A stretch of 64,000 nucleotides of DNA from Pseudoalteromonas galatheae (GTDB taxonomy: Bacteria; Pseudomonadota; Gammaproteobacteria; Enterobacterales; Alteromonadaceae): the NCBI RefSeq assembly GCF_005886105.2, contig NZ_PNCO02000001.1, positions 3,753,501-3,817,500 on the forward strand. Reading direction: 5' to 3'. The notes below the pieces were generated by a model, which was given only the letters and a program-made list of their open reading frames with translations, was not told the DNA's origin and ran no database searches. Below are positions 27,086 to 39,694 of the stretch, piece by piece; the first letter of the stretch is position 1; every line of letters starts with the position of its first letter. Made by a program: the position numbers and the translations under genes.

Positions 27086-27115
27086 AAAAAACGGCTCAGA
27101 GGAGAGCCGTTTTTC
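27086..27115. terminator. Bidirectional terminator after yidC
   Basis: An A-run (27086-27091) leads into stem ACGGCTC (27091-27097), loop AGAGGA and GAGCCGT (27104-27110), followed by TTTT. On the minus strand this is a normal terminator about 20 bp after the yidC stop. Confidence 0.88.
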
Positions 27116-27134
27116 TTAGTATATTACGTCAGAA

Positions 27135-28769
27135 TTAACCGCGTACTTTCATGCCTTTTTTCTCCATGCCACGGTAGATGATAAGCATCTGAGCGATAGA
27201 GATAAGGTTTGAAACCAACCAGTAAAGTACCAGACCAGATGGGAACCAAATAAAGAAGATTGAGAACACGACTGGCATGTAAGTCATCATCTTTTGTTGC
27301 ATTGGGTCTGTAACCGTCATTGGCTGTAGTTTTTGTGTTAGGAACATACTTGCACCAAAAAGCACAGGTAGTACGTAATACGGGTCCATAGCTGAAAGAT
27401 CCGTTAGCCACAACATAAACTCAGCATGACGTAGTTCTGTTGATTCAAGGAATACGTAGAACAAGGCTAGGAAGATTGGCATTTGTAGTAATAGTGGGAA
27501 ACAGCCACCCATTGGGTTCACTTTTTCCTTACGGTACATTTCCATCATCGCTTGGCCGAACTTCTGGCGGTCATCGCCATAACGCTCTTTTAGTGCCTGC
27601 ATCTTAGGCTGTAGCATGCGCATCTTAGCCATTGAGGTGTATTGCGCTTTAGTTAGTGGGTATAGCGCCGTTTTCACAATCAAAGTGATAGCAATAATTG
27701 CCAGACCCCAGTTACCTAAAATACCGTAAAGGAACTTAAGCAATGTCAGTAGCGGTTGTGAAATAAACCATAACCAGCCGTAGTCTACAGTGAGATCTAG
27801 ATCTTCTTGAATTGCCTCAAGCGCTTCTGTGTCTTTAGGACCCATATAGTACACCGCATGGATAGTTGCCGTGCTATTTGCTTGAACATTAGTTGGCTCG
27901 CTCTTCATACCAACAATACCATTACCATTTCTAAGCGCGGTATAAATCGTATTATTGGTTTGCTGATCTGGCACCCATGCACTGACGAAGTAGTGCTGTA
28001 AGAAAGCAACATAGCCGCCTTGGGTATTTTTATTTAGGTTTGCATCCGCCATATCAGAGAAGCTGTATTTCTCATAAGGTTCTTCAGCGGTACCATAGGC
28101 TGCGCCTAAGTAGGTCTGATCAACCATGCTGCCTTTATCTTGGCGTGTACGTTTGATTTGTGTGTACAGTTGTACTTGAACAGGTGATGAGGTGGTGTTG
28201 TTAACCTGATATTCTAAGTCAACGTCATATTTGCCTGCTTTAAATATATAGGTCTTTGTGTACTGTACGCCTTTCTCATCAGTAAAAGTTAGTGGTACAC
28301 GTAATGTATCGCCATTAAGCTCATATTGCTGTTGTGCAGACTCGTATACTGGGCGACCAGCTTTGTTTGCATCTGGGCCGTTTAAACCAATTAAACCACT
28401 CTGTGAAACATACTGTTTGCCTTCAAATTCACCAAGTAACATGAAAGGCGTGTCGCTGCCATGGGTTTCTGCGTGTTGTAGTAAGTTGGCTTCAACGATG
28501 TCACCGCCCTTGGTATCAATCTTTACCGCAAATACATCGGTAGTGATACTAATGACAGAACGTGTTGCCTGAGTTGCTACAACTGGGACATCGGATTGGC
28601 TTGATGCTGGTACATCAGCTTGCTCTTCTGTTGGGGTTGAGTTCGCCACTTGTTGTGTGACGGCACTGGTATCAGCTTGTGGTTGGTTTTGTTCTTGTGT
28701 CCACTCTTGGAACAGTAGGAACGAAACCAGCAACAAACCGATAAATAAAAACGTGCGTTGCGATTCCAT
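27135..28769 (-). CDS. yidC: YidC membrane protein insertase
   Basis: A 544-aa inner-membrane insertase (YidC/Oxa1/Alb3) working alone or with SecYEG. Order: N-terminal membrane anchor (about 5-20), large periplasmic domain, then the conserved 5-helix core with LLKFLYGILGNWGLAIIAIT, the cytoplasmic hairpin KMRMLQPKMQALKERYGDD and the C-terminal FIWFPSGLVLYWLVSN. Full length for a gammaproteobacterium. Member of the rpmH-rnpA-yidD-yidC cluster. Confidence 0.98.
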   Translation of the reverse strand: MESQRTFLFIGLLLVSFLLFQEWTQEQNQPQADTSAVTQQVANSTPTEEQADVPASSQSDVPVVATQATRSVISITTDVFAVKIDTKGGDIVEANLLQHAETHGSDTPFMLLGEFEGKQYVSQSGLIGLNGPDANKAGRPVYESAQQQYELNGDTLRVPLTFTDEKGVQYTKTYIFKAGKYDVDLEYQVNNTTSSPVQVQLYTQIKRTRQDKGSMVDQTYLGAAYGTAEEPYEKYSFSDMADANLNKNTQGGYVAFLQHYFVSAWVPDQQTNNTIYTALRNGNGIVGMKSEPTNVQANSTATIHAVYYMGPKDTEALEAIQEDLDLTVDYGWLWFISQPLLTLLKFLYGILGNWGLAIIAITLIVKTALYPLTKAQYTSMAKMRMLQPKMQALKERYGDDRQKFGQAMMEMYRKEKVNPMGGCFPLLLQMPIFLALFYVFLESTELRHAEFMLWLTDLSAMDPYYVLPVLFGASMFLTQKLQPMTVTDPMQQKMMTYMPVVFSIFFIWFPSGLVLYWLVSNLISIAQMLIIYRGMEKKGMKVRG

Positions 28770-28777
28770 AACAGCTC

Positions 28778-29080
28778 TTATTTCTCGTGTTGTTTAACTT
28801 TAGTCGACTTCACAGGTACAGGATCATCTCCACCTGCGCTCAAAGGGTGACATTTTAATATGCGTTTAACCGCTAACCAACTCCCTTTTGCAATTCCATG
28901 TAAATTAATTGCTTGAATTGCATAACTAGAACAGGTCGGGTTAAAGCGACAATGAGGCCCTAGTAGGGGGCTAATCCATTGTTGATAACCGCGGATCAGC
29001 AATATAAGCAGGTGCTTGGGAAGCGAACAAACTGCTTTGAACTGATTTCTGATCTTGCTACGCCCTGAAGTTGAATTCAT
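28778..29080 (-). CDS. yidD: YidD, membrane protein insertion efficiency factor
   Basis: A 100-aa protein of the YidD family (DUF37), with the signature [25 protein letters not shown] region and [13 protein letters not shown] near the end. The N-terminus is about 20 residues longer than typical, and no strong Shine-Dalgarno is seen before the ATG at 29080. A 173-bp gap separates it from rnpA, although in many genomes the two are adjacent or overlap. Confidence 0.93.
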   Translation of the reverse strand: MNSTSGRSKIRNQFKAVCSLPKHLLILLIRGYQQWISPLLGPHCRFNPTCSSYAIQAINLHGIAKGSWLAVKRILKCHPLSAGGDDPVPVKSTKVKQHEK

Positions 29081-29253
29081 GGCTTTGTAGATATCAATTT
29101 CCTCAATTTACTGCTTCAACCCAGGTAGGCAAAAACAGACTATTTTTCCATTGATATAGCTGATTAAAAGGTGAGCTAACCTTACCTTAATTGGCGTAAA
29201 ATTACTATGCTAGCAAGGGTAAATGCGTCGTAAAAAGGAAAGGCTAAAGCAGA

Positions 29254-29688
29254 TTATTGTTTTTTCGCGTTAGCTTGAGGATTTTTTGAACGTTTGTGCT
29301 GAGGCTTTGGCTTAAAAGGTGGTTTAGGTGCACCAGGCTTACAACGTTCATTTATTTTGCGCCACATTTTAGTGAGCTGTTTAGTTAGCTCTTCATTAGA
29401 TTGCTCGTCAACACCAGTTTTGACCATCAGCACAATATCGATATTATCAAGTTTATGGCGATTTAATCGAAAGCTTTCTCGGGCAAGTCGTTTGATACGG
29501 TTTCGTTGACATGCTTTTTTGCAGCGTTTTTTAGCTACAGTTAAACCGAGTCTTGGATGACCAACATCATTTGGTTTTGCAAGTAGAGTAAAATAAGGCG
29601 TAGCAGCGCGAGCTGGCTCTTGAAATATGCGGGAGTAATGCGAGGGAGTTAACAGACGTAACTCCCTGCTAAAGCTAAAGTCTTCCAC
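29254..29688 (-). CDS. rnpA: Ribonuclease P protein component
   Basis: A 144-aa basic protein that assists the RNase P RNA in maturing tRNA 5' ends. The family core is clear: RLGLTVAKKRCKKACQRNRIKRLARE contains the RNR motif. A C-terminal extension rich in Lys, Pro and Gln (about residues 118-144) goes beyond the E. coli protein (119 aa). It follows rpmH, as nearly everywhere in bacteria. Confidence 0.96.
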   Translation of the reverse strand: MEDFSFSRELRLLTPSHYSRIFQEPARAATPYFTLLAKPNDVGHPRLGLTVAKKRCKKACQRNRIKRLARESFRLNRHKLDNIDIVLMVKTGVDEQSNEELTKQLTKMWRKINERCKPGAPKPPFKPKPQHKRSKNPQANAKKQ

Positions 29689-29694
29689 TAAATA

Positions 29695-29829
29695 TTAAGC
29701 AGAAAGTACTTTACGGCCTTTAGCACGACGACGTGCTAATACTTTACGACCGTTCTTAGTCGCCATGCGAGCACGGAAACCGTGAGTGCGCTTGCGCTTA
29801 AGTACGCTAGGTTGAAAAGTTCTTTTCAT
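29695..29829 (-). CDS. rpmH: Ribosomal protein L34
   Basis: A 44-aa protein beginning [19 protein letters not shown] and ending [11 protein letters not shown], the canonical L34 sequence. It is the first gene of rpmH-rnpA-yidD-yidC and is divergent from dnaA. Confidence 0.98.
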   Translation of the reverse strand: MKRTFQPSVLKRKRTHGFRARMATKNGRKVLARRRAKGRKVLSA

Positions 29830-30437
29830 AACAATTCCATCCGATCGGTTAAAAGTTAAAACATCCTATGCAGGTCGCGATCCTGGCACAGGTGCCATTG
29901 CGAGCGCGAGATATTAAAGCTGAGCGCGTCTAAAGTCAATCAAAATCTGTTCTCGGTGACTAAATAATCCACAGCGAGAGGTTCTATATCCTTTATATAG
30001 ACAAAACTTGGCAAAGCTATCGAGCAAACATAGACGATCTACATAAAGTAGGATCAATACGAAATCGATCTGCATAGATCTGATCCGATGGGCGGCATTA
30101 TAGCATTTAGTAAGAATAGGAAAAGCTCTGGAAAACTAAATTTGATCTTAATTTTGGGGTGAGATCGGGAGAGTTTTTTGCTATGATCTTACTTGTGGGT
30201 AAAAAATAAAAACCTTTAAATTTCATGTGTTTATTTTTTTACTAGGGTGAGATCTTGCTTTTTCTAAATGTCAATATTGAACTTGTGGATAAGATCACTT
30301 CATAATACCCCGCTTCCACCAGTGATTTTGTAATAAAAACTAAGCATTTCCGGCGATCCTTTCATTTAGATCTGACTATTCTAGATCTGAATGCTCTATT
30401 TTTTATTCCCGGGAATCAAAACCTATTGGAGTTCAGA
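29830..30437. promoter_or_regulatory. rpmH-dnaA intergenic region with GATC cluster and DnaA boxes
   Basis: No gene in 608 bp. It has 13 GATC sites between 30036 and 30387, one perfect DnaA box (TGTGGATAA, 30284-30292) and two one-mismatch boxes (29965-29973, 30194-30202). This suggests DnaA autoregulation and Dam/SeqA control of the dnaA promoter. The same interval holds the origin in Pseudomonas, so an auxiliary origin role cannot be excluded. The rpmH promoter must also lie here. Confidence 0.65.
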
Positions 30438-31838
30438 GTGTATCTGTCGGTTTGGCAAAGTTGTTTATATGTTTTGCAAGATGAATTGCCATCTCAGCAA
30501 TTTAGCATGTGGGTTAGACCACTACAGGCAGAAAGTACTGATGATACGCTAACTATCTATGCGCCAAATCGTTTCGTATTAGATTGGGTACGGGAAAAGT
30601 ATCTCCACCGCATCAATGAACTACTGATTGAGATCTGTGGTGATGAAGCGCCAGAACTACGCTTTGATGTAGGTAGCAAACCTGTGTTGGCTGCACAACC
30701 CAGTGTATCCAGCGAAAAGGCTGCAAGTGTAGGTCATGCAGCGGATAACGTGTCTATGCTGCAAGGCACTCAGCCAAAAATGGCAGAAAAAGTTGAGCCG
30801 GCTCCTAAATCTTCGCACAAGTCTAATATCAAAGAGAATTATACCTTTGATAACTTTGTAGAAGGTAAATCTAACCAGCTGGCTAAAGCTGCTGCAACAC
30901 AAGTTGCTGATAATCCAGGTTCTGCATTCAACCCCGTATTTATTTATGGTGGTACAGGTTTGGGTAAGACGCACCTGTTACACGCCGTAGGTAATGGCAT
31001 CATTGAACAAAAACCGGATGCAAAAATTGTTTATATGCATTCAGAGCGTTTTGTTCAGGACATGGTTAAAGCACTACAAAATAATGCCATTGAAGAATTT
31101 AAGCGTTACTACCGCAGCGTTGATGCATTGATGATTGATGATATCCAATTCTTTGCAAACAAAGAGCGTTCGCAAGAAGAATTCTTCCATACTTTTAATG
31201 CGCTGCTTGAAGGCAACCAACAAATTATTCTAACTTCTGACCGTTACCCTAAAGAAATAGAAGGGGTTGAGGACCGACTGAAGTCGCGCTTTGGTTGGGG
31301 GTTAACTATTGCTATTGAGCCACCAGAATTAGAGACTCGCGTTGCTATTTTAATGAAGAAAGCGCAGCAAAGTAATATTAACTTGCCACACGAAGTTGCC
31401 TTTTTTATCGCTAAGAAATTACGCTCAAATGTGCGAGAGTTAGAAGGTGCGTTAAACCGCGTGATAGCTAATGCCAACTTCACTGGTCGTCCAATTTCTA
31501 TCGACTTTGTTAAAGAGGCGCTACGTGACTTACTAGCGCTACAGGACAAACTCGTTACCATCGATAATATCCAGCGCACCGTAGCGGAATATTATCGAAT
31601 TCGTGTTTCTGACTTATTGTCAAAACGTCGTAGCCGTTCAGTTGCAAGACCAAGACAAGTTGCCATGGCATTGTCTAAAGAACTGACAAACCACAGCTTA
31701 CCAGAAATAGGTGATGCATTTGGTGGCCGCGACCATACCACCGTGTTACACGCGTGTAGAAAAGTAAAAGCACTTCGTGATGAAAGTCATGAGGTAAAAG
31801 AAGATTATCAAAACTTAATTAGAACGCTGTCTTCTTAA
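30438..31838 (+). CDS. dnaA: DnaA, chromosomal replication initiator
   Basis: A 466-aa AAA+ initiator. Order: domain I ([16 protein letters not shown]), low-complexity linker (about 85-130), AAA+ core with [15 protein letters not shown] and [12 protein letters not shown], and domain IV with the DnaA-box-binding signature [19 protein letters not shown] at 30438 was chosen because TTGGAG lies seven bases upstream and the product then begins MYLSVWQSC, aligning with the E. coli protein (also a GTG start). First gene of dnaA-dnaN-recF-gyrB. Confidence 0.98.
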   Translation: MYLSVWQSCLYVLQDELPSQQFSMWVRPLQAESTDDTLTIYAPNRFVLDWVREKYLHRINELLIEICGDEAPELRFDVGSKPVLAAQPSVSSEKAASVGHAADNVSMLQGTQPKMAEKVEPAPKSSHKSNIKENYTFDNFVEGKSNQLAKAAATQVADNPGSAFNPVFIYGGTGLGKTHLLHAVGNGIIEQKPDAKIVYMHSERFVQDMVKALQNNAIEEFKRYYRSVDALMIDDIQFFANKERSQEEFFHTFNALLEGNQQIILTSDRYPKEIEGVEDRLKSRFGWGLTIAIEPPELETRVAILMKKAQQSNINLPHEVAFFIAKKLRSNVRELEGALNRVIANANFTGRPISIDFVKEALRDLLALQDKLVTIDNIQRTVAEYYRIRVSDLLSKRRSRSVARPRQVAMALSKELTNHSLPEIGDAFGGRDHTTVLHACRKVKALRDESHEVKEDYQNLIRTLSS

Positions 31839-31848
31839 GGGTTAAATG

Positions 31849-32952
31849 ATGCAAATAACGATTCCAAGAGAACTATTTTTAAAGCCACTGGTACAGGTGT
31901 CGGGTGCCATTGAGCGCAAACATACACTACCTATTTTGTCTAATGTATTGCTAGAAGTGAAAAATGGCGCATTACATATGACAGGTACAGATTTAGAGAT
32001 AGAGCTTGTTGCATCTGTTGCCCTTGAAACAAATGTGCCAGACGCCAAGATCACTTTGCCGGCGAAAAAGCTTCTAGATATTTGTAAGAGCTTGCCTGAT
32101 AACTCTGATTTAGTGCTGAGTAGTCAGGAGCATCAACTTTTACTGACTAGCGGTCAAAGTCGCTTTTCATTGACAACCTTAGCAGCCGAAGATTTCCCTA
32201 ATCTTGAAGAGTGGGACGGTGAGGTTGAGTTTGCCATAACGCGTTTAGAGCTGAGAAAATTACTAGAAGCAACGCATTTCTCTATGGCTAACCAAGACGT
32301 ACGTTACTATTTAAATGGTATGTCGTTCGAAGTAGATAATAATGAAATTAAAACGGTAGCCACTGATGGTCACCGTTTGGCAATTGCGCAGCAAAAATTA
32401 CCTGAGTCATTGCAAACGCAGCGTCAATTGATCATTCCTCGTAAGGGCGTGCAAGAGATCATGCGCTTACTGCCTGCGGATGATGAAACTATCACCATTC
32501 AATTTGGCGCTAATCATGTGCGTATCATCGACAGCGAATTTACTTTTACGAGTAAGCTGGTGGATGGTCGATTCCCTGATTATCGTCGCGTATTACCTCG
32601 TGGCGGGGACAAGTTGGTTACCGCAAACCGCGATTGGCTACGTAGTGCATTTCAGCGCGTATCTATTCTTTCTAACGAGAAGTTTCGTGGCGTGCGATTG
32701 AATCTGAGTAGTGGGCAATTGAAAATTAGTGCCAATAACCCAGAGCAGGAGCAAGCAGAAGAAATTGTTGAGGTAGGTTATCAAGGCGATGATCTTGAAG
32801 TAGGTTTTAACGTTTCTTACTTATTAGATGTGTTAAATACAATAAAGTCTGAAGATGTGCAATTTACGCTTTCTGATGCAAACAGCAGTGCGCTTATTGA
32901 AGCCGCTGGTGACGAACATGCAATGTATGTAGTTATGCCGATGCGTTTATAG
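31849..32952 (+). CDS. dnaN: DNA polymerase III beta subunit (sliding clamp)
   Basis: A 367-aa clamp protein with the family's opening (KPLVQVSGAIERKHTLPILSN), TGTDLEIEL, and the C-terminal MYVVMPMRL. Two tandem ATGs (31846 and 31849) are possible; the second gives better spacing to AAGGG and the usual length. It lies 10 bp after dnaA. Confidence 0.97.
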   Translation: MQITIPRELFLKPLVQVSGAIERKHTLPILSNVLLEVKNGALHMTGTDLEIELVASVALETNVPDAKITLPAKKLLDICKSLPDNSDLVLSSQEHQLLLTSGQSRFSLTTLAAEDFPNLEEWDGEVEFAITRLELRKLLEATHFSMANQDVRYYLNGMSFEVDNNEIKTVATDGHRLAIAQQKLPESLQTQRQLIIPRKGVQEIMRLLPADDETITIQFGANHVRIIDSEFTFTSKLVDGRFPDYRRVLPRGGDKLVTANRDWLRSAFQRVSILSNEKFRGVRLNLSSGQLKISANNPEQEQAEEIVEVGYQGDDLEVGFNVSYLLDVLNTIKSEDVQFTLSDANSSALIEAAGDEHAMYVVMPMRL

Positions 32953-32956
32953 ATTT

Positions 32957-34045
32957 ATGAGTTTAACTCACCTTAGCCTCAATGCGTTTCGAAACATTGA
33001 GGCGATGGCGCTTTCACCTAGTAATGCCGTTAATGTCATTCTCGGTGAAAATGGTAGCGGTAAAACCAGTCTGCTTGAAGCCATTTACTTTCTCTCCAGT
33101 GGTAAATCTTTCCGTACCAATCTGCAAAAATTAATGATCAAGCATGAAGCTTCTCATTGCGTTGTTCATGCTAAAAAACAACTACATAACTTGTCTATAC
33201 CGCTTGGTATTAGTAAATATACCAGTGGTGAAACTAAGCTTCGAATTCAGGGGCAGGCAAGTCGGAAAGTGGCAGAATTGGCACAGGTTTTACCTGTTCA
33301 AGTTATTACACCAGAAAGCTATGAGCTGTTTTTTGGTGGTCCAAAAGAGCGTCGTAAGTTTCTTGATTTAGGTGTGTTCCACGTGGAACATCAGTTCTAT
33401 TCCACATGGAAAATGTTCAATCAGGTGCTCAAGCAACGTAATGCTTTATTGAAATCTAAACCGAGAGATCTCCAATCCCAGCTAAGTTATTGGGATAAGG
33501 AGTTTGTACGCCTTGCTGAGCAAATAAATATGTTTAGAGAGGCTTATATAGGTAGGTTTCAGACGCATTTTTTTGATAAGATAGGGGATATAAGCCCTAT
33601 ATTTAAAGGCCTTGAAATTCGCTTTCAAGCGGGCTGGAAGGGGGAACTAGCTGAGGTATTAACGAATCAGTTAGAGCGAGATGTAAAACTTGGCTATACA
33701 AGTAAAGGGCCGCATAAGGCTGACTTTAACTTTTATACTCAAGGAAACAGCGTAGAACATATTTTTTCTCGTGGCCAACTCAAGTTATTACTGTATGCAC
33801 TTAAAGTAATGCAAAACAGTTTGATTGACCAAGAGAGTAATAAGCAGTCAATTCTGCTTATTGACGATTTACCTTCGGAGCTTAGTGAAGATACTAAGGT
33901 GGCGGTATCGCGTCTGTTGGCGCAATGTCAGTCACAGCTGTTTATCACTGCTATCACTCCAGAAAGTATTGCCGCCGTTATTGAACCAATGGAACGTGAA
34001 ATTAAAATGTTCCACGTGGAACATGGCAGCTTAATAACAAAATAA
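32957..34045 (+). CDS. recF: RecF, DNA repair and gap-loading ATPase
   Basis: A 362-aa SMC-like ATPase that helps load RecA at gaps. Walker A GENGSGKTSLLEA is near residue 31, the signature FSRGQLKLL is in the C-terminal half, and Walker B ILLIDDLPSEL follows. The gene carries two perfect copies of the ParB-binding palindrome (33375-33390 and 34008-34023), each encoding Phe-His-Val-Glu-His. Confidence 0.97.
   Translation: MSLTHLSLNAFRNIEAMALSPSNAVNVILGENGSGKTSLLEAIYFLSSGKSFRTNLQKLMIKHEASHCVVHAKKQLHNLSIPLGISKYTSGETKLRIQGQASRKVAELAQVLPVQVITPESYELFFGGPKERRKFLDLGVFHVEHQFYSTWKMFNQVLKQRNALLKSKPRDLQSQLSYWDKEFVRLAEQINMFREAYIGRFQTHFFDKIGDISPIFKGLEIRFQAGWKGELAEVLTNQLERDVKLGYTSKGPHKADFNFYTQGNSVEHIFSRGQLKLLLYALKVMQNSLIDQESNKQSILLIDDLPSELSEDTKVAVSRLLAQCQSQLFITAITPESIAAVIEPMEREIKMFHVEHGSLITK
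33375..33390. promoter_or_regulatory. parS: parS site (ParB-binding palindrome) inside recF
   Basis: The 16-bp perfect palindrome TGTTCCACGTGGAACA fits the bacterial parS consensus and is identical in form to Pseudomonas parS sites. Its position within about 33 kb of oriC is typical. parAB themselves are not in the window; they are expected beyond mnmG. Confidence 0.88.
34008..34023. promoter_or_regulatory. parS: Second parS site at the 3' end of recF
   Basis: Identical TGTTCCACGTGGAACA palindrome, 633 bp from the first and in the same codon phase. A chance recurrence of a 16-mer is very unlikely. It lies 35 bp before the gyrB start. Confidence 0.88.
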
Positions 34046-36475
<2,430 letters not shown>

Positions 36476-36490
36476 ACTCAAACATCTAGT

Positions 36491-36520
36491 AAAAAGGAGG
36501 GATTTTCCCTCCTTTTTTTA
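36491..36520 (+). terminator. Terminator after gyrB
   Basis: Stem AAAAAGGAGGG (36491-36501), 5-base loop, CCCTCCTTTTT (36507-36517), then further T residues: a standard rho-independent terminator. Confidence 0.9.
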
Positions 36521-36651
36521 TGCTTTAAAGCTTAAAACCCTTCTGCGCTCGCGGTATACTGAGCATAATTTTCAATCATTGAATCTAGCGTGGGCGCCAA
36601 ATTACTGAAGGCGTTTACATACGATAAGTACCAGATAAAAATAAGCCAACT

Positions 36652-37554
36652 ATGCAAAAATACGATATCAAAACCTTCCAAGGTTTGATCCTGGCTTTAC
36701 AGGATTACTGGGCGCAGCAAGGCTGTGTTGTAGCTCAACCTTTAGATATGGAAGTTGGTGCGGGTACATTCCACCCGATGACCTTCCTTAAGTCCATTGG
36801 TCCTGAGCCAATGTCGAGCGCATACGTACAACCTTGTCGCCGCCCGACAGATGGTCGCTATGGTGAAAACCCTAACCGTCTTCAGCATTACTACCAATTC
36901 CAAGTTGTATTGAAGCCATCGCCTGAGAATATTCAGGAACTCTACCTCGGCTCTCTAGAAGCGCTGGGCATTGATACATTGACGCACGAAGTACGTTTTG
37001 TTGAAGACAACTGGGAATCACCAACGCTAGGTGCTTGGGGATTAGGTTGGGAAGTATGGTTGAATGGCATGGAAGTGACTCAGTTTACCTACTTCCAGCA
37101 AGTTGGCGGTATTGAATGTTCACCGGTAACGGGTGAAATTACTTATGGTTTAGAGCGCCTTGCAATGTATATACAAGGTGTAGATAGCATTTATGATCTC
37201 GTTTGGACAGATGGTCCAATGGGACGCGTAACTTATGGTGACGTGTTCATGCAAAACGAGATAGAACAGTCGACATATAACTTTGAATATGCGGATGTAG
37301 AGGCATTGTTCAAGCAGTTTGACCAGTGTGAAAAAGAAAGCGAAAAGCTAATCGAAGCAGGGCTTCCTCTACCAGCTTATGAGCAGGTAATGAAGGCATC
37401 TCATGCATTTAACCTGTTAGACGCACGTCACGCTATCTCAGTAACTGAGCGTCAGCGCTATATATTAAGAGTTCGTGCTTTATCAAAAGCCTGTGCACAG
37501 GCTTACTATGATGCACGTGAAGCACTTGGCTTCCCGCTTTGTAAGGATAAATAA
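36652..37554 (+). CDS. glyQ: Glycyl-tRNA synthetase alpha subunit
   Basis: A 300-aa catalytic subunit of the bacterial (alpha-beta)2 glycyl-tRNA synthetase. It starts [17 protein letters not shown] and contains [14 protein letters not shown] and the class II-type ligase core. It overlaps the glyS start by one base. Confidence 0.98.
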   Translation: MQKYDIKTFQGLILALQDYWAQQGCVVAQPLDMEVGAGTFHPMTFLKSIGPEPMSSAYVQPCRRPTDGRYGENPNRLQHYYQFQVVLKPSPENIQELYLGSLEALGIDTLTHEVRFVEDNWESPTLGAWGLGWEVWLNGMEVTQFTYFQQVGGIECSPVTGEITYGLERLAMYIQGVDSIYDLVWTDGPMGRVTYGDVFMQNEIEQSTYNFEYADVEALFKQFDQCEKESEKLIEAGLPLPAYEQVMKASHAFNLLDARHAISVTERQRYILRVRALSKACAQAYYDAREALGFPLCKDK

Positions 37555-39623
37555 TGTCGACTGAAAACTTACTCGTAGAAATTGGTACTGAAGAGCTACC
37601 ACCAAAGGCGTTACGCAACCTTGCTGAGTCATTCGCAGAAAATACTAGGCAAGAACTTGAAGCATTAGAGCTTAATCATGAAGGCGTGAGCTGGTATGCA
37701 TCACCTCGTCGCTTAGGTATTCAAGTTAAAGCATTACAAACGCAACAGGCCGACAAAGTAGTCGAAAAACGTGGTCCAGCTATTCAGGCAGCATTTGACG
37801 CCGATGGTAACGCGACTAAAGCGGCGCTAGGTTGGGCTCGTGGTTGTGGTATTGATATTAATGATGCTGAGCGTTTAGAAACTGATAAAGGCACTTGGCT
37901 GCTACACAAAGCGAAAGTAGAGGGGCAACAGACCTTAGCGTTACTAAGCGATGTGATCAATAAAGCACTGGCTAAGTTACCTATTCCAAAGCCGATGCGC
38001 TGGGGTGCGAACAAGACGCAATTTATCCGTCCAGTACATACCGTGGCTGCACTACTTGGTAGTCAACAAGTTGAAGGTGAAGTGCTAGGTAAAGCTATCA
38101 GCAATGAGCTGCAGGGACATCGATTCCATCACCCTGAGCGTGTTCGTGTTGAACATGCGGATGATAGTCATGTAGTGCTAAAAGGTGCATACGTTATTGC
38201 GGATTACGAAGCACGTAAAGCGTTAATTCGAGGCCAAATTGAAGCTGAAGCTGAAAAGCTCGGCGCGCAAGTCGCGATGGATGAAGACCTTCTTGAAGAA
38301 GTTACATCGCTAGTCGAGTGGCCAGTCACTTTAGTTGCTTCTTTTGAAGAAGCCTTCTTGCAAGTGCCAGATGAAGCACTTATCTACACCATGAAAGACG
38401 ACCAAAAGTACTTTCCACTGTTAGATAAGCAAGGCAACTTGATCAACAAGTTCTTGTTTGTTTCTAACATTGAAAGTAAAGATCCGAGCGTGGTGATCTC
38501 GGGTAACGAGAAAGTGGTTCGCCCGCGTCTGGCAGATGCTCAGTTCTTCTTTGAAACGGATAAGAAGAAAACGCTGGAAAGCCGTCTTGAGTCACTTGAT
38601 TCAGTGTTATTTCAGAAGCAGCTTGGCACACTAAAAGACAAGTCAGAGCGTATTTCGGCACTCGCAGGTTTTATTGCGGAGCTGCTTGGTGCTGATAAGG
38701 CGCTAGCAGAGCGTGCAGGTTTGCTAAGTAAAACGGATCTTATGACTGAAATGGTCATGGAGTTTACTGACGTTCAGGGCGTGATGGGTATGCATTACGC
38801 GCGTATTGATGGTGAAGCGGAAGAAGTTGCACTAGCACAAAATGAGCAATATATGCCGCGTTTTGCGGGTGATAATTTACCGTCTAACCCAATCAGTTTT
38901 GCTGTGGCGCTTGCGGATAAGTTTGATACTCTGGTTGGCATTTTTGGTATCGGCCAGACACCAAAAGGCGATAAAGACCCGTTTGCACTTCGCCGTGCTG
39001 CCATCGGCGCATTGCGTATTATGGTAGAAAAAGAACTGCCATTAGACATTCAGGATATCGTTGCCAAAGCAATGACGTTATTCGGTAATAAGCTAAGCAA
39101 TGCAAATGTTGCCGATGAAGTGGTTGAGTTTATGTTAGGTCGTTTCCGTGCCTGGTACCAAGATGAAGGTATCAGCGTAGATGTGATCCAAGCAGTACTT
39201 GCAAGACGTCCAACGAGCCCAGTTGATTTTGATCGCCGAGTAAAAGCGGTTAGTCACTTTAGAACGTTGACGGAAGCTGAGGCGTTAGCCGCTGCCAATA
39301 AGCGTGTAAACAACATTCTAGCGAAGAATAACGTCGCCTCAGAAGCTGCGGTGGAGAGCTCACTCCTGCAAGAAGAAGCTGAGCAAACATTGGCTGCACA
39401 AGTTGCTGCGTTAACTGCTGAGCTTGCACCTGTTTATGCTGAAGGTGATTATCAAACTGCACTGACGCGTTTAGCGAGTCTACGTGAAGCAGTAGATAAC
39501 TTCTTTGATAACGTTATGGTAATGGCGGACGATGAAGCGGTTAAAGCCAATCGTTTAGCACTACTTAGTCAGTTGAGTAAGCTATTCCTTAATACTGCAG
39601 ATATTTCAGTGTTACAAAATTAA
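37554..39623 (+). CDS. glyS: Glycyl-tRNA synthetase beta subunit
   Basis: A 689-aa tRNA-binding subunit (E. coli GlyS is also 689 aa). N-terminal [15 protein letters not shown] is diagnostic; an HD-like region and the C-terminal anticodon-binding section ([19 protein letters not shown]) follow. Translationally coupled to glyQ. Confidence 0.98.
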   Translation: MSTENLLVEIGTEELPPKALRNLAESFAENTRQELEALELNHEGVSWYASPRRLGIQVKALQTQQADKVVEKRGPAIQAAFDADGNATKAALGWARGCGIDINDAERLETDKGTWLLHKAKVEGQQTLALLSDVINKALAKLPIPKPMRWGANKTQFIRPVHTVAALLGSQQVEGEVLGKAISNELQGHRFHHPERVRVEHADDSHVVLKGAYVIADYEARKALIRGQIEAEAEKLGAQVAMDEDLLEEVTSLVEWPVTLVASFEEAFLQVPDEALIYTMKDDQKYFPLLDKQGNLINKFLFVSNIESKDPSVVISGNEKVVRPRLADAQFFFETDKKKTLESRLESLDSVLFQKQLGTLKDKSERISALAGFIAELLGADKALAERAGLLSKTDLMTEMVMEFTDVQGVMGMHYARIDGEAEEVALAQNEQYMPRFAGDNLPSNPISFAVALADKFDTLVGIFGIGQTPKGDKDPFALRRAAIGALRIMVEKELPLDIQDIVAKAMTLFGNKLSNANVADEVVEFMLGRFRAWYQDEGISVDVIQAVLARRPTSPVDFDRRVKAVSHFRTLTEAEALAAANKRVNNILAKNNVASEAAVESSLLQEEAEQTLAAQVAALTAELAPVYAEGDYQTALTRLASLREAVDNFFDNVMVMADDEAVKANRLALLSQLSKLFLNTADISVLQN

Positions 39624-39633
39624 TTGCTGATAC

Positions 39634-39658
39634 AAAAGCCAGCAACTGCTGGCTTTTT
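39634..39658 (+). terminator. Terminator after glyS
   Basis: AAAAGCCAGC and GCTGGCTTTTT form a short-loop hairpin ending in five T residues, 11 bp after the glyS stop. Confidence 0.85.
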
Positions 39659-39694
39659 GCTGATTGGTAAAAGCAAGTAAAAGGCTGTCTAGCT

